NCBI GenBank assembly: GCA_016185275.1
Contig: JACPNX010000010.1
Location: 88,427-152,426, forward strand
Origin: Actinomycetota bacterium
GTDB taxonomy: Bacteria > Actinomycetota > Acidimicrobiia > Acidimicrobiales > Iamiaceae
Length of the DNA stretch: 64,000 bases
Direction of reading: 5' to 3'
Part shown: positions 51,213 through 59,231 of the stretch, piece by piece
Position numbering within the stretch: the first letter of the stretch is position 1
Layout: the number at the start of each line of letters is the position of its first letter
The notes under the pieces: model-generated
Told to the model about the DNA's origin: nothing
The model's input: only the letters and a program-made list of their open reading frames with translations
The model's database searches: none
Program-made: the position numbers and the translations under genes

Positions 51213-54041
51213 ATGGCGATCGATCAGGTGGAACCGACCGCATCGGCGGTGCCGACGCTCGTGGAGCGCCGGAGGCTGCGCGCCCGCATCGGCGACGCCG
51301 CGGCCGTGCTCGTCGAAGCCGGTGCCGGTTGGGGCAAGACGGTCCTGTGCGAACAGCTCGCCGCGGCGGGCTGGGTCGTGATCGACGGTGACACCGGCGG
51401 CGACGGTGACGCCGGTGACGCCGAGATCGCCCGAGCGCTGCAGCGCGCCCGGCCGGAGCCGGGTCGTCGCGTGGCGGTGGCGGGGCGGCTCCTGGGCGAC
51501 GGGGTGCTGGGTGCGGCGCCCGGCGCCCTGCTGCTGACCGCCACCGACCTCGCCTTCAGCGACGAGGAGGTGGAGCGCCTCGCCGCGTCCACCGGCACGC
51601 CGCTGGCGCCCGAGGCCCGTGGCGCGCTCCGCGACGCCACCGGTGGCTGGCCGGCGGCCACCGCCGGCGCCGTGGCCCTGCTGCGCCGCGCCGGCGGGGC
51701 GGGAGCTCGAGGGAGCGCGGCCAGGGCTGCGGGGCGGCGAGCCGCGGGCGCCATGGTGGCCGGGCTGCGCGATGCGCTCACGGCGGAGGACCGCGGCGCC
51801 CTCGACCGCCTGGCCGGGTTGCCGCTCCTCGACGACGAGCTGGCCGGCGAGCTGGGAGGCACCGGCGTGCTGGAGCGGCTGGTCCGGGCCGGCCTGCCGT
51901 TCGGGTCGGGCGGTCCGGGCTGGCGGGTCGTGCCGGGCCCGCTGGCCGAGCCGTTGTGGGGCGGTCGCCCGCCCGGGGTCGGTGTCGCCCGCCGGGCCAG
52001 TGCGCGCTACCTGGCCGCCGGAGACCTGGCCGCCGCCGTCGAGGTGCTCGTGCGGGCGGGGGCGGCCGACGACGCGGCCGCCCTGCTCGCCGCCGAGCGA
52101 CCGAGCCGGGTCGAGGACGCGGACTACCACTGGCTCCAGGCCGTGGTCGGCGTGCTGCCGGAGCCGGTCCTGGCCGCCCACCCGCGGGTGCTGCTCCACC
52201 TCGCCCGCCTCGCGGAGCGCGCGATCGACCTGGCGGGCCGCGCCGCGGCCCTGGACCGCTTGGCCCGGGTGGCGCCCGACGACGCCGACCTCGCCGCCGA
52301 GCTCGAGGCCGAGCGCATCCGCGACCTCGGCCGGGACGGCCTGGCCGACCAGGCGGCGCAGCGGGGCCGCGCCCTGCTCGATTCACCGAGCACCGGGCCC
52401 GTACCCCGCCTCCGGGCGCTGGCGGGCCTCGGCACCGCGGCGGCGTGGCGGTGCGACGAGCGGTCGTCGGCCGAGGCGAGGGCGTGTTTCGAGGAGGCCG
52501 CCGCGCTGGGCCGCCTTCTCGGGGAGGACGGCTGGCTCGCCCATGTGCTGACCGCCCTCGGCTACTACGTCCACCACCGGGACGGGCGCTTCGCCGATGC
52601 GGTCGCCTGCTTCGACGAAGCCCTGCCCTTGCTCGACAGCCGGCTGCAGCAGCGGGCCCGCAGCCTCAGCTTCCGCGCCGAGGTCTACGCCAGCGCCGTC
52701 CGCCCGGACCTCGCCGCCCGCGACCTCGACGAGGCGCAGCGCGTCGCCGACGAGATCGGCGACCAGACCACGCGCGGCTACGTGGCCTGGTGCCGCGCCG
52801 GGCTCGCCGCGCAGGCGGGCGACGCCGCCGGCGTCGTGGCGTGGGCCGAGGACGCGCAGCGGCATCCCGGCGACTGGTTCGCCCACCCGTCGGGCATCGA
52901 GTTCCTCGCCGCAGTGGCCGACATGCTGGACCGGGTCGGCGAGCACGACCGGGCGCGGCACACGCTCCGGCGGGCCGTCGAGCGCTGCGCCGAAGACGAG
53001 GCCTACGCCGAGATCGCGCTGTTCGCCGAAGCTGCCTTGGAGGCCCGCACCGGCGATCCCCGACGCGCCACGCAGCTGCTGGAACAGGCGGAGGGATCGC
53101 CCGAGCTGCCGCTGCGCATGCGCTGGCGGGTCACTCTCCTGGAGGCGCTCGCGGCGCTGCGTCGCGGTGAACCGGAGCGGGCCGGCCGGCTGGCGGCCGA
53201 GGCGTTCGACGCGGCGGCGGCGCTCGGCATCCCGACCGCGCCCGCGGTGTTCGAGCGGGACGCGGCAGGGCGCCTGGTCGCCCTGGCCGTCGAGGCCGGT
53301 TCGACGGCCGCGGCGGAGGCGGGCACCACGACGGCGGGCGTCTGGGTCAAGGTGCTCGGCGGGTTCGCCGTGCGCCGCGGCGGGGCGCCGGTCGAGATCC
53401 CGCCGGGCCGGCCGGCGTCGCTGCTCAAGATCCTGGTGTGCCTGGGCGGGCGCGCCACGATCGACGAGGTGGCCGAGCACCTCTGGCCGGAGGAGCCGCC
53501 CGATCTGGGCCGCCAGCGCCTGCGCAACGTCCTCGCGAGGTTGCGCTCGGCTGCGGGTGACGTGGTGGTGCGCGACGGCGAGACGCTCACCGTCGCCGCG
53601 GGTGCGGCGATCGACGCGTGGACCTTCGAGGACCGGGCCCGCACCGCGCTGGGCCTCACCGGCGCTGGGCGGCGGGTCGCCGCCACCGTGGCACTGGCGT
53701 GCTGCGGCGGCGAGCTGCTGCCCGACGACCGCTACGAGCCGTGGGCGGCGGCGCCGCGCGAGCTCGCCCGCCGCCGCCGCCTCGCCCTGCTCGACGCGCT
53801 CGCCGCCGATGCCGAGGCCGACCGGGACCTCGACGAGGCGTCGCGCCACCTCGAGGCCGCGATCGGCGACGACCCGTACGACGAGAGCCGGCACCTGCGC
53901 CTGGCGCGAGCGCTGCTGGCGGCCGAGCGCCCCGCCGACGCTCGGGCCGCACTCGAGCGCGCCCGCCGCGCGCTGGCCGAGCTCGACCTGCCCCTGTCCG
54001 CGGAGCTCACCGCCCTCGGCGCCTCGCTGCGCAGCGGCTGA
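51213..54041 (+). CDS. MalT-like NTPase/TPR regulator with C-terminal winged helix and BTAD domain
   Basis: The 942-residue protein has an N-terminal STAND-type P-loop (VLVEAGAGWGKTVLCEQL, about 33-50). A shortened ATPase region follows, with the MalT-like DLAFSDEEVERLAA and ATGGWPAATAG. A long TPR-like helical array (about 260-690) comes next. An OmpR-type winged helix (about 710-790: VLGGFAVRRGG, SLLKILVCLGG, LRNVLARLRSA) and a BTAD domain form the C terminus. The Walker B acidic pair of MalT is not visible. It is probably a transcription activator whose ligand is unknown. The next genes on the same strand are a small protein and a giant repeat protein. Confidence 0.82.
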   Translation: MAIDQVEPTASAVPTLVERRRLRARIGDAAAVLVEAGAGWGKTVLCEQLAAAGWVVIDGDTGGDGDAGDAEIARALQRARPEPGRRVAVAGRLLGDGVLGAAPGALLLTATDLAFSDEEVERLAASTGTPLAPEARGALRDATGGWPAATAGAVALLRRAGGAGARGSAARAAGRRAAGAMVAGLRDALTAEDRGALDRLAGLPLLDDELAGELGGTGVLERLVRAGLPFGSGGPGWRVVPGPLAEPLWGGRPPGVGVARRASARYLAAGDLAAAVEVLVRAGAADDAAALLAAERPSRVEDADYHWLQAVVGVLPEPVLAAHPRVLLHLARLAERAIDLAGRAAALDRLARVAPDDADLAAELEAERIRDLGRDGLADQAAQRGRALLDSPSTGPVPRLRALAGLGTAAAWRCDERSSAEARACFEEAAALGRLLGEDGWLAHVLTALGYYVHHRDGRFADAVACFDEALPLLDSRLQQRARSLSFRAEVYASAVRPDLAARDLDEAQRVADEIGDQTTRGYVAWCRAGLAAQAGDAAGVVAWAEDAQRHPGDWFAHPSGIEFLAAVADMLDRVGEHDRARHTLRRAVERCAEDEAYAEIALFAEAALEARTGDPRRATQLLEQAEGSPELPLRMRWRVTLLEALAALRRGEPERAGRLAAEAFDAAAALGIPTAPAVFERDAAGRLVALAVEAGSTAAAEAGTTTAGVWVKVLGGFAVRRGGAPVEIPPGRPASLLKILVCLGGRATIDEVAEHLWPEEPPDLGRQRLRNVLARLRSAAGDVVVRDGETLTVAAGAAIDAWTFEDRARTALGLTGAGRRVAATVALACCGGELLPDDRYEPWAAAPRELARRRRLALLDALAADAEADRDLDEASRHLEAAIGDDPYDESRHLRLARALLAAERPADARAALERARRALAELDLPLSAELTALGASLRSG

Positions 54042-54130
54042 CCCGCGCCACTGGCCGCCGCGCCCTTGGGAGCGCCAGCGAGCAGGCGCACGCGAAGGCC
54101 GAAGGCATTCGCCATCAACACGGTACGGCG

Positions 54131-54331
54131 GTGGTACGGGGGTCGAGGACGCTGCGAGGCGTGCCGCTCTCGGTCGTCCTCCGCCTCGCCGAACGCCGTC
54201 TCACCGACGGCGTGCTGGCGGGCGAGGTGGAGATCGTGGAGACCGGCGACACGCAGCTCGTGCGCACCACGGAGGAGCTCGTCTCCTTCCTCCGCACCTG
54301 CCTCGCATCCGAGACCCACGAGGGGGAGTAG
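54131..54331 (+). CDS. Small hypothetical protein, about 66 aa
   Basis: A short frame ends 5 nt before the start of the giant repeat protein. It codes RGVPLSVVLRLAERRLTDGVLAGEVEIVETGDTQLVRTTEELVSFLR, a compact helix-strand-helix with no signal peptide. GTG 54131 or GTG 54161 could start it. Codon use fits a gene but the ribosome-binding site is weak and no family is recognised. Confidence 0.45.
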   Translation: MVRGSRTLRGVPLSVVLRLAERRLTDGVLAGEVEIVETGDTQLVRTTEELVSFLRTCLASETHEGE

Positions 54332-54336
54332 CACCC

Positions 54337-57300
54337 ATGGACCCGACCATCCCCGTCCCGAGGCCGCGCCGCCGGCTGCGGGCCGCCGCACTGAGCTTGC
54401 TGGCCCTCGTGGCCACGGCGGCCGGGCTCGCGGCGCTCGGCGCGGCTCGCGCCCCGGCGTCGGCCGGCATGGCCTGCGACAAGACCTTCACCGGCGCGAC
54501 GAACAACTTGTGGGAGGACAGCTCCAACTGGGCTCCCACCGGCGTGCCGACGAGCAGCGAGGGCGCCTGCATCCCGAGTGGCACGGCCGCCATCGTGCAG
54601 ACGTCGCGCGACGTCGGCGGGGTCGACGTCGCCTCCGGTGCGACACTGCTCATCACCGGCAACGGCAGCTACGGCAATGCCCGGCTCAACCTCACCGGCA
54701 CCGGCAGCACCAACGCGGGCACGATCGAGCTGTCGTCCACGGGCGGCGGGTTCGCCGCCTCGCTCGCCGGCGCCGACCTCGCCAACAGCGGCGCGCTGCT
54801 GGCCACCGCGGGCACGGGTGGGCAGCGCGCGCTCGACGTCGCGCTCAACAACACGGGCACGGTGTCGATCGGCGCGCCGACCACCACCACGGCCACCCTC
54901 GTGAACGCCGGTACGTGGACGGTCAGCAGCGGCTACAGCCTGTCGGCGTCCGGCAGCGCCCAGCTGACGAACAAGCCGGCCGCAACCTTCACCGTGGACG
55001 GCAGCGCCTACTTCGGCAGTGGCTCGACGTTCCGGTTCGAGGGCGGCACCCTGCCGTCGGGCGATCCGGTCCTCGACCAGGCGTCCCTCACGTTCGCGGC
55101 CGGCGCCACGTCGGGCACCGGCACCGGGTTCCAGATCTGGCGCACCACGTCGCTGACCGGCGATGTCCCGGCCAAGGTCACCGTCACGGTCCTCGGCAAC
55201 GGCTCGGTCGGCAACGCGGCGTTGAACGTCGCGGCCGCGCTGACCAACCGGGGCACGATCGATCTGTCGGCCTCGGGTGGCGGCTACTCGAGCGTCCTCC
55301 AGGGGTCCGCGATCACGAACCGGGGGACGATCAGCACCTCGGCCGGTTCCGCAGGCGCCCGCACGCTGGCCGCGCCCATCTCGAACCTCGCGACCGTCTC
55401 GATCGGAACGAACACGGTCGAGACCGGCAACGCCTCCAACTCCGGGTCCTGGACCATCGCCTCGCCGTACACCCAGACGATGGGCGGCGCCGCGACGTTC
55501 GCCAACAACCCGTTCGGTTCACTGAAGGTCGACGGCGCCATGACGGTCCCGTCCGGGACGACGTTCCGGTTCAACGGCGGGACCCTGCCCACCGGCGATC
55601 CGGTGATCGACGAGGGCACGCTCTCCTTCGCGCCGTCCGCCACCGCGGGGGCCGGCACCGGTTTCGAGACGTGGCGCAACGTCTCGCTCGCCGGCACCGT
55701 CCCCGCCAACGTGCTCGTCTCCGTGGTGGGCAACGGCTCCACCGGGAGCGCCCAGCTGAGCGCAGCGGCGGCCTGGACGAACAAGGGAACGGTGACGCTG
55801 ACCTCGACGGGCGGGGGCTACGCCGCGACCTTGACCGGTGCGGGCGTCACCAATCAGGGCACGATCAGGACCGCCCCCGGCGCCGGCGGTCCGAGGTACA
55901 TCTCGGCGGCGCTGTCCAACACCTCGGCCGGGACCGTGCAGCTCGACGCCGGCACGTCGATCACGGCGAACGCCAGCAATGCGGGGACGTGGAACGTCGG
56001 TACGACCGGCGGGGCGACCCTCTCGGGGACGGCGACCTTCACGAACGCCGTGGGCGGCACCCTCACCATCGACGGGAGCATGTACCTCGGTGGCGGCACG
56101 ACCTTCGCCTTCTCGGGTGGTGTCCTGCCGACCGGTGACCCGGTGCTCGACCAGGCCGCCCTGGTGTTCGGTGCCGGCGCCTCGACCTCCGGCTCCGGCA
56201 CGGGCTTCATCGCCTGGCGCTCGGTGTCGATGGACGGCACCGTCCCCGCCAACGTGCTCGTCTCGGTGGTGGGCAACGGCTCCACCGGAAACGCCGCGCT
56301 CAGCGCGACGGCGCCACTGACCAACGCCGGCACCATCGACCTGACGTCGACGGGCGGCGGATATGCCGCGTCCTTGACCGGTGCGGCCGTCACCAACCAG
56401 GGCACGATCAGCACCTCGGTCGGCGCCGGCGGCCCCCGCTACCTCAACGTCCCGCTGGTCAACGCCGGCACCGTCGCCATCGGCTTCCCGACCACGGTCT
56501 CGGCCGCGGTCGAGCACCGCAACGACGGCGCCTGGAGCGTGGCGTCGGGCGCCAGCCTCGGCTACGCATCGACGAGCGGCTCGACGTTCGTGTCGGGTCC
56601 GGGCAGCACCCTCACCGTCGACGGGTCCATGCAGCTTCGCGACGGCACGACATTCCGGGTCGCAGGCGGGTCGATCCCGGCCGGTGACCCGGTGCTCGAC
56701 CAGGCTGCGCTGTCGATCGACGCCGGAGCAACGGCCGGCGCCGGAAGCGGTCTCGAGATCTGGCGGAGCGTCCCCCTCACCGGTGACATCCCCGCCGGGC
56801 TGACCCTCACGGTGACGGGCAACCCCTCGGTGGGCAATGCGTCGCTGACGGCCACGGCGCCACTCACCAACGCCGGCGGCATCGTGCTCTCCTCGAGCGG
56901 CGGCGGATGGTCCGCGACCCTCGACGGGTCCGCCATCGTCAACACCGGCTCGATCACGACGCTGGCCGGAGCAGGCGGCAACCGCTACCTGAACGCGGCG
57001 CTGACCAACCAGGGGTCGATCAGCGCAGGGCCGTCGACGGTCGTCTCGGGTGTCGCCGACGTCAACAAGGGTGCCTTCGAGGTGGCCGCCGGTGGCTCGC
57101 TCGTGTTCCAGTCGGGGGCCTCGTTGCGCCAGGAGGCGGGCACGTTCACCGTGAACGGCACCTCACGGTTCGCTTCCGGTGCGACGTTCACCTACGCCGG
57201 TGGCACCCTGCCGGCCGGCGACCCGACGATCCAGGACGCGAACCTCGTCTTCGCCGGCAACCCGCCGGCGCTGCCCGACGACCAGTCCGGTGTGGTCGTC

Positions 57301-57873
57301 GTCGGTACCTCGACGCTGACGGGCAAGGTCCCCAGCCGCTTCAAGGTGACCGTGCAAGGCAACGGTTCCTGGGGCAACGCCACCCTGGTGTCCACGACTG
57401 CCGTGACGTCGTACGGGCGCATCGTGCTCACGTCGGTCGGAGGAGGATGGGGCGCCACGCTCGACATGCCGGCGCTCGTCAACCGGGGCACGCTCACTGT
57501 CTGGGCGGGTGCGGGCGGGCCGCGCCGCCTCACCGGCGACCTCGCCAACTGGAGGACCGTCGACCTCGGTCTCGGAGTCGTCACGCTGAACGTCGGAGGC
57601 TCGTACTCCACGGCCGGCGCCAGCGCGCTCGTGCGGCTCCGAGTGGCCGGGAACGGCAACGCCGCTCGCATCGCCGTTGCAGGAACGGCGTCGCTCGGCG
57701 GGAAGCTGACCATCCTGAACGGCTATTCGCCGGCCGCCGGCGACACGGCCACCCTCGTGACCGGTTCGTCGGTCACGGGAGCGTTCTCATCGGTCGCCGG
57801 GCTCGACGCACCGGGACCGACGGTCTGGTCGGTGCAGTACGGGGCCAACGACGTGCGGATCGCGGCGGCGTAG
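54337..57873 (+). CDS. Giant secreted repeat protein, adhesin/beta-helix-like
   Basis: The 1178-residue precursor has an Arg-rich signal peptide (about 1-43). A short N-terminal module follows (CDKTFTGATNNLWEDSSNW) of the kind seen at the head of surface beta-helix proteins. Then come six tandem units of about 180 residues. Each begins near G-N-G-S-x-G-N-A, goes on with TNxGTI-like turns, has a GGTLP-GDPVLDQ block, and ends with a W-R-x-x-S-L-x-G-x-VP strand. The last unit grades into a different module (AGTASLGGKLTILNGYSPAAGDT). No cysteines, membrane tail or LPXTG sort it to a wall. gggggag precedes the ATG. Role in adhesion or matrix is inference. Confidence 0.78.
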   Translation: MDPTIPVPRPRRRLRAAALSLLALVATAAGLAALGAARAPASAGMACDKTFTGATNNLWEDSSNWAPTGVPTSSEGACIPSGTAAIVQTSRDVGGVDVASGATLLITGNGSYGNARLNLTGTGSTNAGTIELSSTGGGFAASLAGADLANSGALLATAGTGGQRALDVALNNTGTVSIGAPTTTTATLVNAGTWTVSSGYSLSASGSAQLTNKPAATFTVDGSAYFGSGSTFRFEGGTLPSGDPVLDQASLTFAAGATSGTGTGFQIWRTTSLTGDVPAKVTVTVLGNGSVGNAALNVAAALTNRGTIDLSASGGGYSSVLQGSAITNRGTISTSAGSAGARTLAAPISNLATVSIGTNTVETGNASNSGSWTIASPYTQTMGGAATFANNPFGSLKVDGAMTVPSGTTFRFNGGTLPTGDPVIDEGTLSFAPSATAGAGTGFETWRNVSLAGTVPANVLVSVVGNGSTGSAQLSAAAAWTNKGTVTLTSTGGGYAATLTGAGVTNQGTIRTAPGAGGPRYISAALSNTSAGTVQLDAGTSITANASNAGTWNVGTTGGATLSGTATFTNAVGGTLTIDGSMYLGGGTTFAFSGGVLPTGDPVLDQAALVFGAGASTSGSGTGFIAWRSVSMDGTVPANVLVSVVGNGSTGNAALSATAPLTNAGTIDLTSTGGGYAASLTGAAVTNQGTISTSVGAGGPRYLNVPLVNAGTVAIGFPTTVSAAVEHRNDGAWSVASGASLGYASTSGSTFVSGPGSTLTVDGSMQLRDGTTFRVAGGSIPAGDPVLDQAALSIDAGATAGAGSGLEIWRSVPLTGDIPAGLTLTVTGNPSVGNASLTATAPLTNAGGIVLSSSGGGWSATLDGSAIVNTGSITTLAGAGGNRYLNAALTNQGSISAGPSTVVSGVADVNKGAFEVAAGGSLVFQSGASLRQEAGTFTVNGTSRFASGATFTYAGGTLPAGDPTIQDANLVFAGNPPALPDDQSGVVVVGTSTLTGKVPSRFKVTVQGNGSWGNATLVSTTAVTSYGRIVLTSVGGGWGATLDMPALVNRGTLTVWAGAGGPRRLTGDLANWRTVDLGLGVVTLNVGGSYSTAGASALVRLRVAGNGNAARIAVAGTASLGGKLTILNGYSPAAGDTATLVTGSSVTGAFSSVAGLDAPGPTVWSVQYGANDVRIAAA
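54658..57873 (+). repeat. Six tandem repeats of about 540 bp
   Basis: Unit starts are at 54658, 55195, 55729, 56272, 56818 and 57358, so the periods are 537, 534, 543, 546 and 540 bp. The sixth unit is shorter and diverged. The ends of units 2 and 3 (up to the starts at 55729 and 56272) share about 50 nt with only one change, which suggests recent exchange. Confidence 0.85.
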
Positions 57874-57913
57874 CGATCCGCGCGCAGCGTCGCCGGGACG
57901 GGGGCGACGCGGG

Positions 57914-57943
57914 GGTGGCCGGGGCTGGCGGGCCCCGGCCACC
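57914..57943. terminator. Strong bidirectional hairpin after the repeat protein
   Basis: GGTGGCCGGGGC and GCCCCGGCCACC form a perfect 12-bp stem with a 6-nt loop. Two copies of the palindrome CCGGCGCGCCGG follow at 57942 and 57970. This is the clearest terminator-like structure in the window; it lacks a U-tract. Confidence 0.55.
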
Positions 57944-58031
57944 GGCGCGCCGGCGGACGCCGGCGACGACCGGCGCGCCGGGGCACCCGGCCACCCGCGG
58001 GCGGCAAGCCGGTCGCGGCGCGGCCGGGCAA

Positions 58032-58037
58032 TAGCCT
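58032..58037 (+). promoter_or_regulatory. -10 element of trpD (leaderless)
   Basis: TAGCCT ends 7 nt before the GTG at 58045. Confidence 0.5.
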
Positions 58038-58044
58038 CCGCGCC

Positions 58045-59124
58045 GTGACGACCGATGCCGCCGACACCGCACGCCCGCTGACCGAGCTCGGCGGCTGGCC
58101 GGGCGTGCTCGGTCGCCTCACGGCCGGCGCCGATCTGCCTGACGGCATGGCCCACGCGGCCATGACCGAGATCCTCGAAGGGGCGGCGACGCCGGCCCAG
58201 ATCGCGGCGTTCATCGTCGCCCTGCGCATGAAGGGCGAGACGGTGGAGGAGCTGAGCGGGCTGCTGGACGCGATGCTCGACGCGGCCACGCCCGTGACGC
58301 TCCACGACCCGGGTGGCGTGATGGACGTGGTCGGTACGGGAGGCGACCGCCACCACTCGATCAACGTCTCGACGCTCGCGGCGCTGGTGGTGGCGGGCGC
58401 CGGGGGCCGGGTCTGCAAGCACGGCAACCGCGCGGCGTCGTCCGCGTGCGGCTCGGCGGACCTGCTCGAGGCGCTCGGGGTGGTCATCGACCTGGGCCCC
58501 GAGGGCGTGGCCCGCTGCGTCGAGCGCGCCGGCATCGGCTTCTGCTTCGCCCCGCGCTACCACTCCTCCATGCGCCACGCCGGCCCGACACGCCGCGAGC
58601 TCGGGGTGCCGACCGTGTTCAACTTCCTGGGGCCGCTGGCCAACCCGGCGCGGGTCCGCCGGTACCTCGTCGGCGTGAGCGACCCGGCCATGGCCGAGCG
58701 CATGGCGTCCGTGCTGGCCGGCGCCGGGGCCGAGCGGGCCTGGGTGGTGCGCGGCGGTGACGGCCTGGACGAGATCACCACGACGACGACTTCCAACGTC
58801 GTGGAGGTGGTCGACGGGACGGTGCGCACGCTGACCGTCGACCCGGTGGCCCACGGCATCGGCCCCGCCACGCTCGACGACCTGCGCGGCGGCGACCCGG
58901 CCACGAACGCCACGCTGGCGCGTCGGGTGCTCGCCGGCGAGCCGGGCTGCCACCGCGACGTCGTGGTGCTGAACGCCGCCGCCGCGCTGGTGGTGGCCGG
59001 GATGGTCGACGACATCGAGGCGGGTCTGTCCGCCGCCCGGCGGTCCGTTGACGAAGGCGCCGCCGCCGCCGCGCTCGACCGCCTCGTGCACGAGTCGGTC
59101 GAGGCCCGGACGGAAGGCGCCTGA
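58045..59124 (+). CDS. trpD: Anthranilate phosphoribosyltransferase
   Basis: The 359-residue enzyme joins anthranilate to phosphoribosyl pyrophosphate, the second step of tryptophan synthesis. The PRPP loop reads VVGTGGD, and KHGNRAASSACGSADLLEALG and the glycine-rich FNFLGPLANPA are the family signatures. It stands alone, away from other trp genes, with its own leaderless promoter and no attenuator-like peptide in front. Confidence 0.95.
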   Translation: MTTDAADTARPLTELGGWPGVLGRLTAGADLPDGMAHAAMTEILEGAATPAQIAAFIVALRMKGETVEELSGLLDAMLDAATPVTLHDPGGVMDVVGTGGDRHHSINVSTLAALVVAGAGGRVCKHGNRAASSACGSADLLEALGVVIDLGPEGVARCVERAGIGFCFAPRYHSSMRHAGPTRRELGVPTVFNFLGPLANPARVRRYLVGVSDPAMAERMASVLAGAGAERAWVVRGGDGLDEITTTTTSNVVEVVDGTVRTLTVDPVAHGIGPATLDDLRGGDPATNATLARRVLAGEPGCHRDVVVLNAAAALVVAGMVDDIEAGLSAARRSVDEGAAAAALDRLVHESVEARTEGA

Positions 59125-59167
59125 GGGTCCGGTCCGAAACCCCGGACGGCCGCGGGCAGGTGGTCGG

Positions 59168-59173
59168 TACGCT
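59168..59173 (+). promoter_or_regulatory. -10 element of the ABC-F gene
   Basis: TACGCT has the usual 7-nt spacing to an ATG at 59181, but that ATG is followed at once by TAG. The true gene starts 51 nt farther on. Confidence 0.45.
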
Positions 59174-59180
59174 CGGCGGG

Positions 59181-59186
59181 ATGTAG
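59181..59186 (+). promoter_or_regulatory. Start-stop (ATG-TAG) at the predicted 5' end of the ABC-F mRNA
   Basis: If transcription starts 7 nt after the -10, the mRNA begins AUG-UAG. Such a minimal ORF could hold ribosomes at the leader and affect the ABC-F gene. Only sequence evidence supports this. Confidence 0.35.
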
Positions 59187-59231
59187 CGCACGGGCACACG
59201 TCCGCCCTTCCGCCTGCCCGAAAGGACACCC

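Noticed and set aside
51213..54041. Pathway-specific regulator of an antibiotic cluster
   Set aside because: BTAD domains are typical of SARP regulators, but no biosynthetic genes lie within reach.
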